DNA from: Haloplanus sp.
GTDB lineage: Archaea; Halobacteriota; Halobacteria; Halobacteriales; Haloferacaceae
Assembly: GCF_028275055.1 (NCBI RefSeq)
Contig: NZ_JAQCNJ010000071.1
Coordinates: forward strand, 1-64,000
Direction of reading: 5' to 3'
DNA length: 64,000 nt
A program made the translations under genes and the position numbers. Positions 63,671 through 64,000 of the stretch are shown here, in pieces (position 1 is the first letter of the stretch; every line of letters begins with the position of its first letter). The notes under the pieces are model-generated. The model was not told the DNA's origin. It made no database searches and saw only the letters and a program-made list of their open reading frames with translations.

Positions 63671-64000
63671 CCGAAGTACTCCGCGATCTTGTCGTACACT
63701 TCGTCCATATTGTCGCCCTCAAGCGCCGACAGCGGCACCGTTTCGTGTTGGGGGAAAGCATCCCCGATCCGCTTGACGTTCGAGCCGTTGAGATCGGTTT
63801 TGTTCGCGAAGATAAGCACCGGGAGATCCTGGCTCTCGATGATGCCAATGAGCATCGTATTGACCTGAGTGAAGGGGTCTTCGGTGCTGTCGAGAACGTA
63901 GATCACGCCGTCGACGTCCTCTCGGAGCCAGTGCATCGCCTCGGCAACCCCCTCGGTGGCCTCGCGCGACCGTCGGACTGCGTCCTCCTCGTCGATGTCG
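63667..64000 (-). CDS. oapA: origin-associated GTPase OapA, C-terminal part (5' truncated)
   Basis: The last 110 residues of an Era/Der-like GTPase; the N-terminus with the P-loop is beyond base 64000. Visible are the G4 motif in VLIFANKTDLNG (NKTD) and the G5-like SALEGDNMDEVYDKIAEYFG, after a MHWLREDVDGVIYVLDSTEDPFTQVNTML segment. The frame stays open from the internal ATG at 63936 to the window end. It is the first visible gene of oapA-oapB-oapC. Confidence 0.88.
   Translation of the reverse strand, partial: DIDEEDAVRRSREATEGVAEAMHWLREDVDGVIYVLDSTEDPFTQVNTMLIGIIESQDLPVLIFANKTDLNGSNVKRIGDAFPQHETVPLSALEGDNMDEVYDKIAEYFG

Overview
The window is chromosomal DNA of a halophilic archaeon (class Halobacteria). 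Evidence: very high GC, strongly acidic proteins, TATA-like boxes about 27-31 nt before start codons (leaderless transcripts), ATGA/GTGA operon overlaps, and gene families typical of haloarchaea: PolD large subunit with intein, LysW-type arginine synthesis, XPD/Rad3, Hef, CYP174-like P450 and OapABC. OapABC at the right edge is usually next to orc1/oriC, so the main origin probably lies just beyond base 64000.

Layout. 1-9 kb: end of a RecJ-like nuclease gene, small conserved genes, NifU-like and PPC-domain proteins, DNA polymerase D large subunit whose catalytic motif is split by a 505-residue intein, and an MFS transporter. 9-10.2 kb: a sugar-nucleotide epimerase. 10.5-22.6 kb: five large same-strand genes that look like one membrane-associated nucleotidase system. 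They encode a surface protein with Ig-like domains, a 1122-residue tubulin/FtsZ-superfamily GTPase, two paralogous six-helix membrane proteins (one a complete GTPase, the other with decayed GTPase motifs), and a four-helix protein ending in a PQQ-type beta-propeller. I regard this as the most interesting content. 22.6-27.7 kb: a sulfatase-like hydrolase, a small DUF7556-like protein, a CBS protein, glycyl-tRNA synthetase and a dolichol-kinase-like protein.

28-31 kb: nitrite/sulfite reductase, a small DUF6360-like protein and uroporphyrinogen-III methyltransferase (SUMT). 31-38.4 kb: argG-argX-argC-argB-argD-argE-argF, with the usual argH and argW absent between argG and argX. 38.5-44.3 kb: membrane protein, XPD helicase, lipoprotein, P450, 2'-5' RNA ligase-like protein. 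44.4-49.9 kb: precorrin-2 dehydrogenase facing a minus-strand operon that repeats the reductase/DUF6360/SUMT module and adds a TrpD-like transferase and a ferredoxin. The two modules are inverted and about 17 kb apart. Together with the dehydrogenase they form a siroheme-making and siroheme-using set.

50-64 kb: ACT-domain regulator, YigZ-family protein, upp, cupin, ferredoxin, Hef, a zinc-ribbon protein, malate dehydrogenase, UvrC, several unknown small genes, then oapC-oapB-oapA (oapA is cut by the window end). DNA-processing genes (RecJ-like, PolD, XPD, Hef, UvrC) are notably frequent. I saw no rRNA, tRNA, CRISPR array or insertion sequence.
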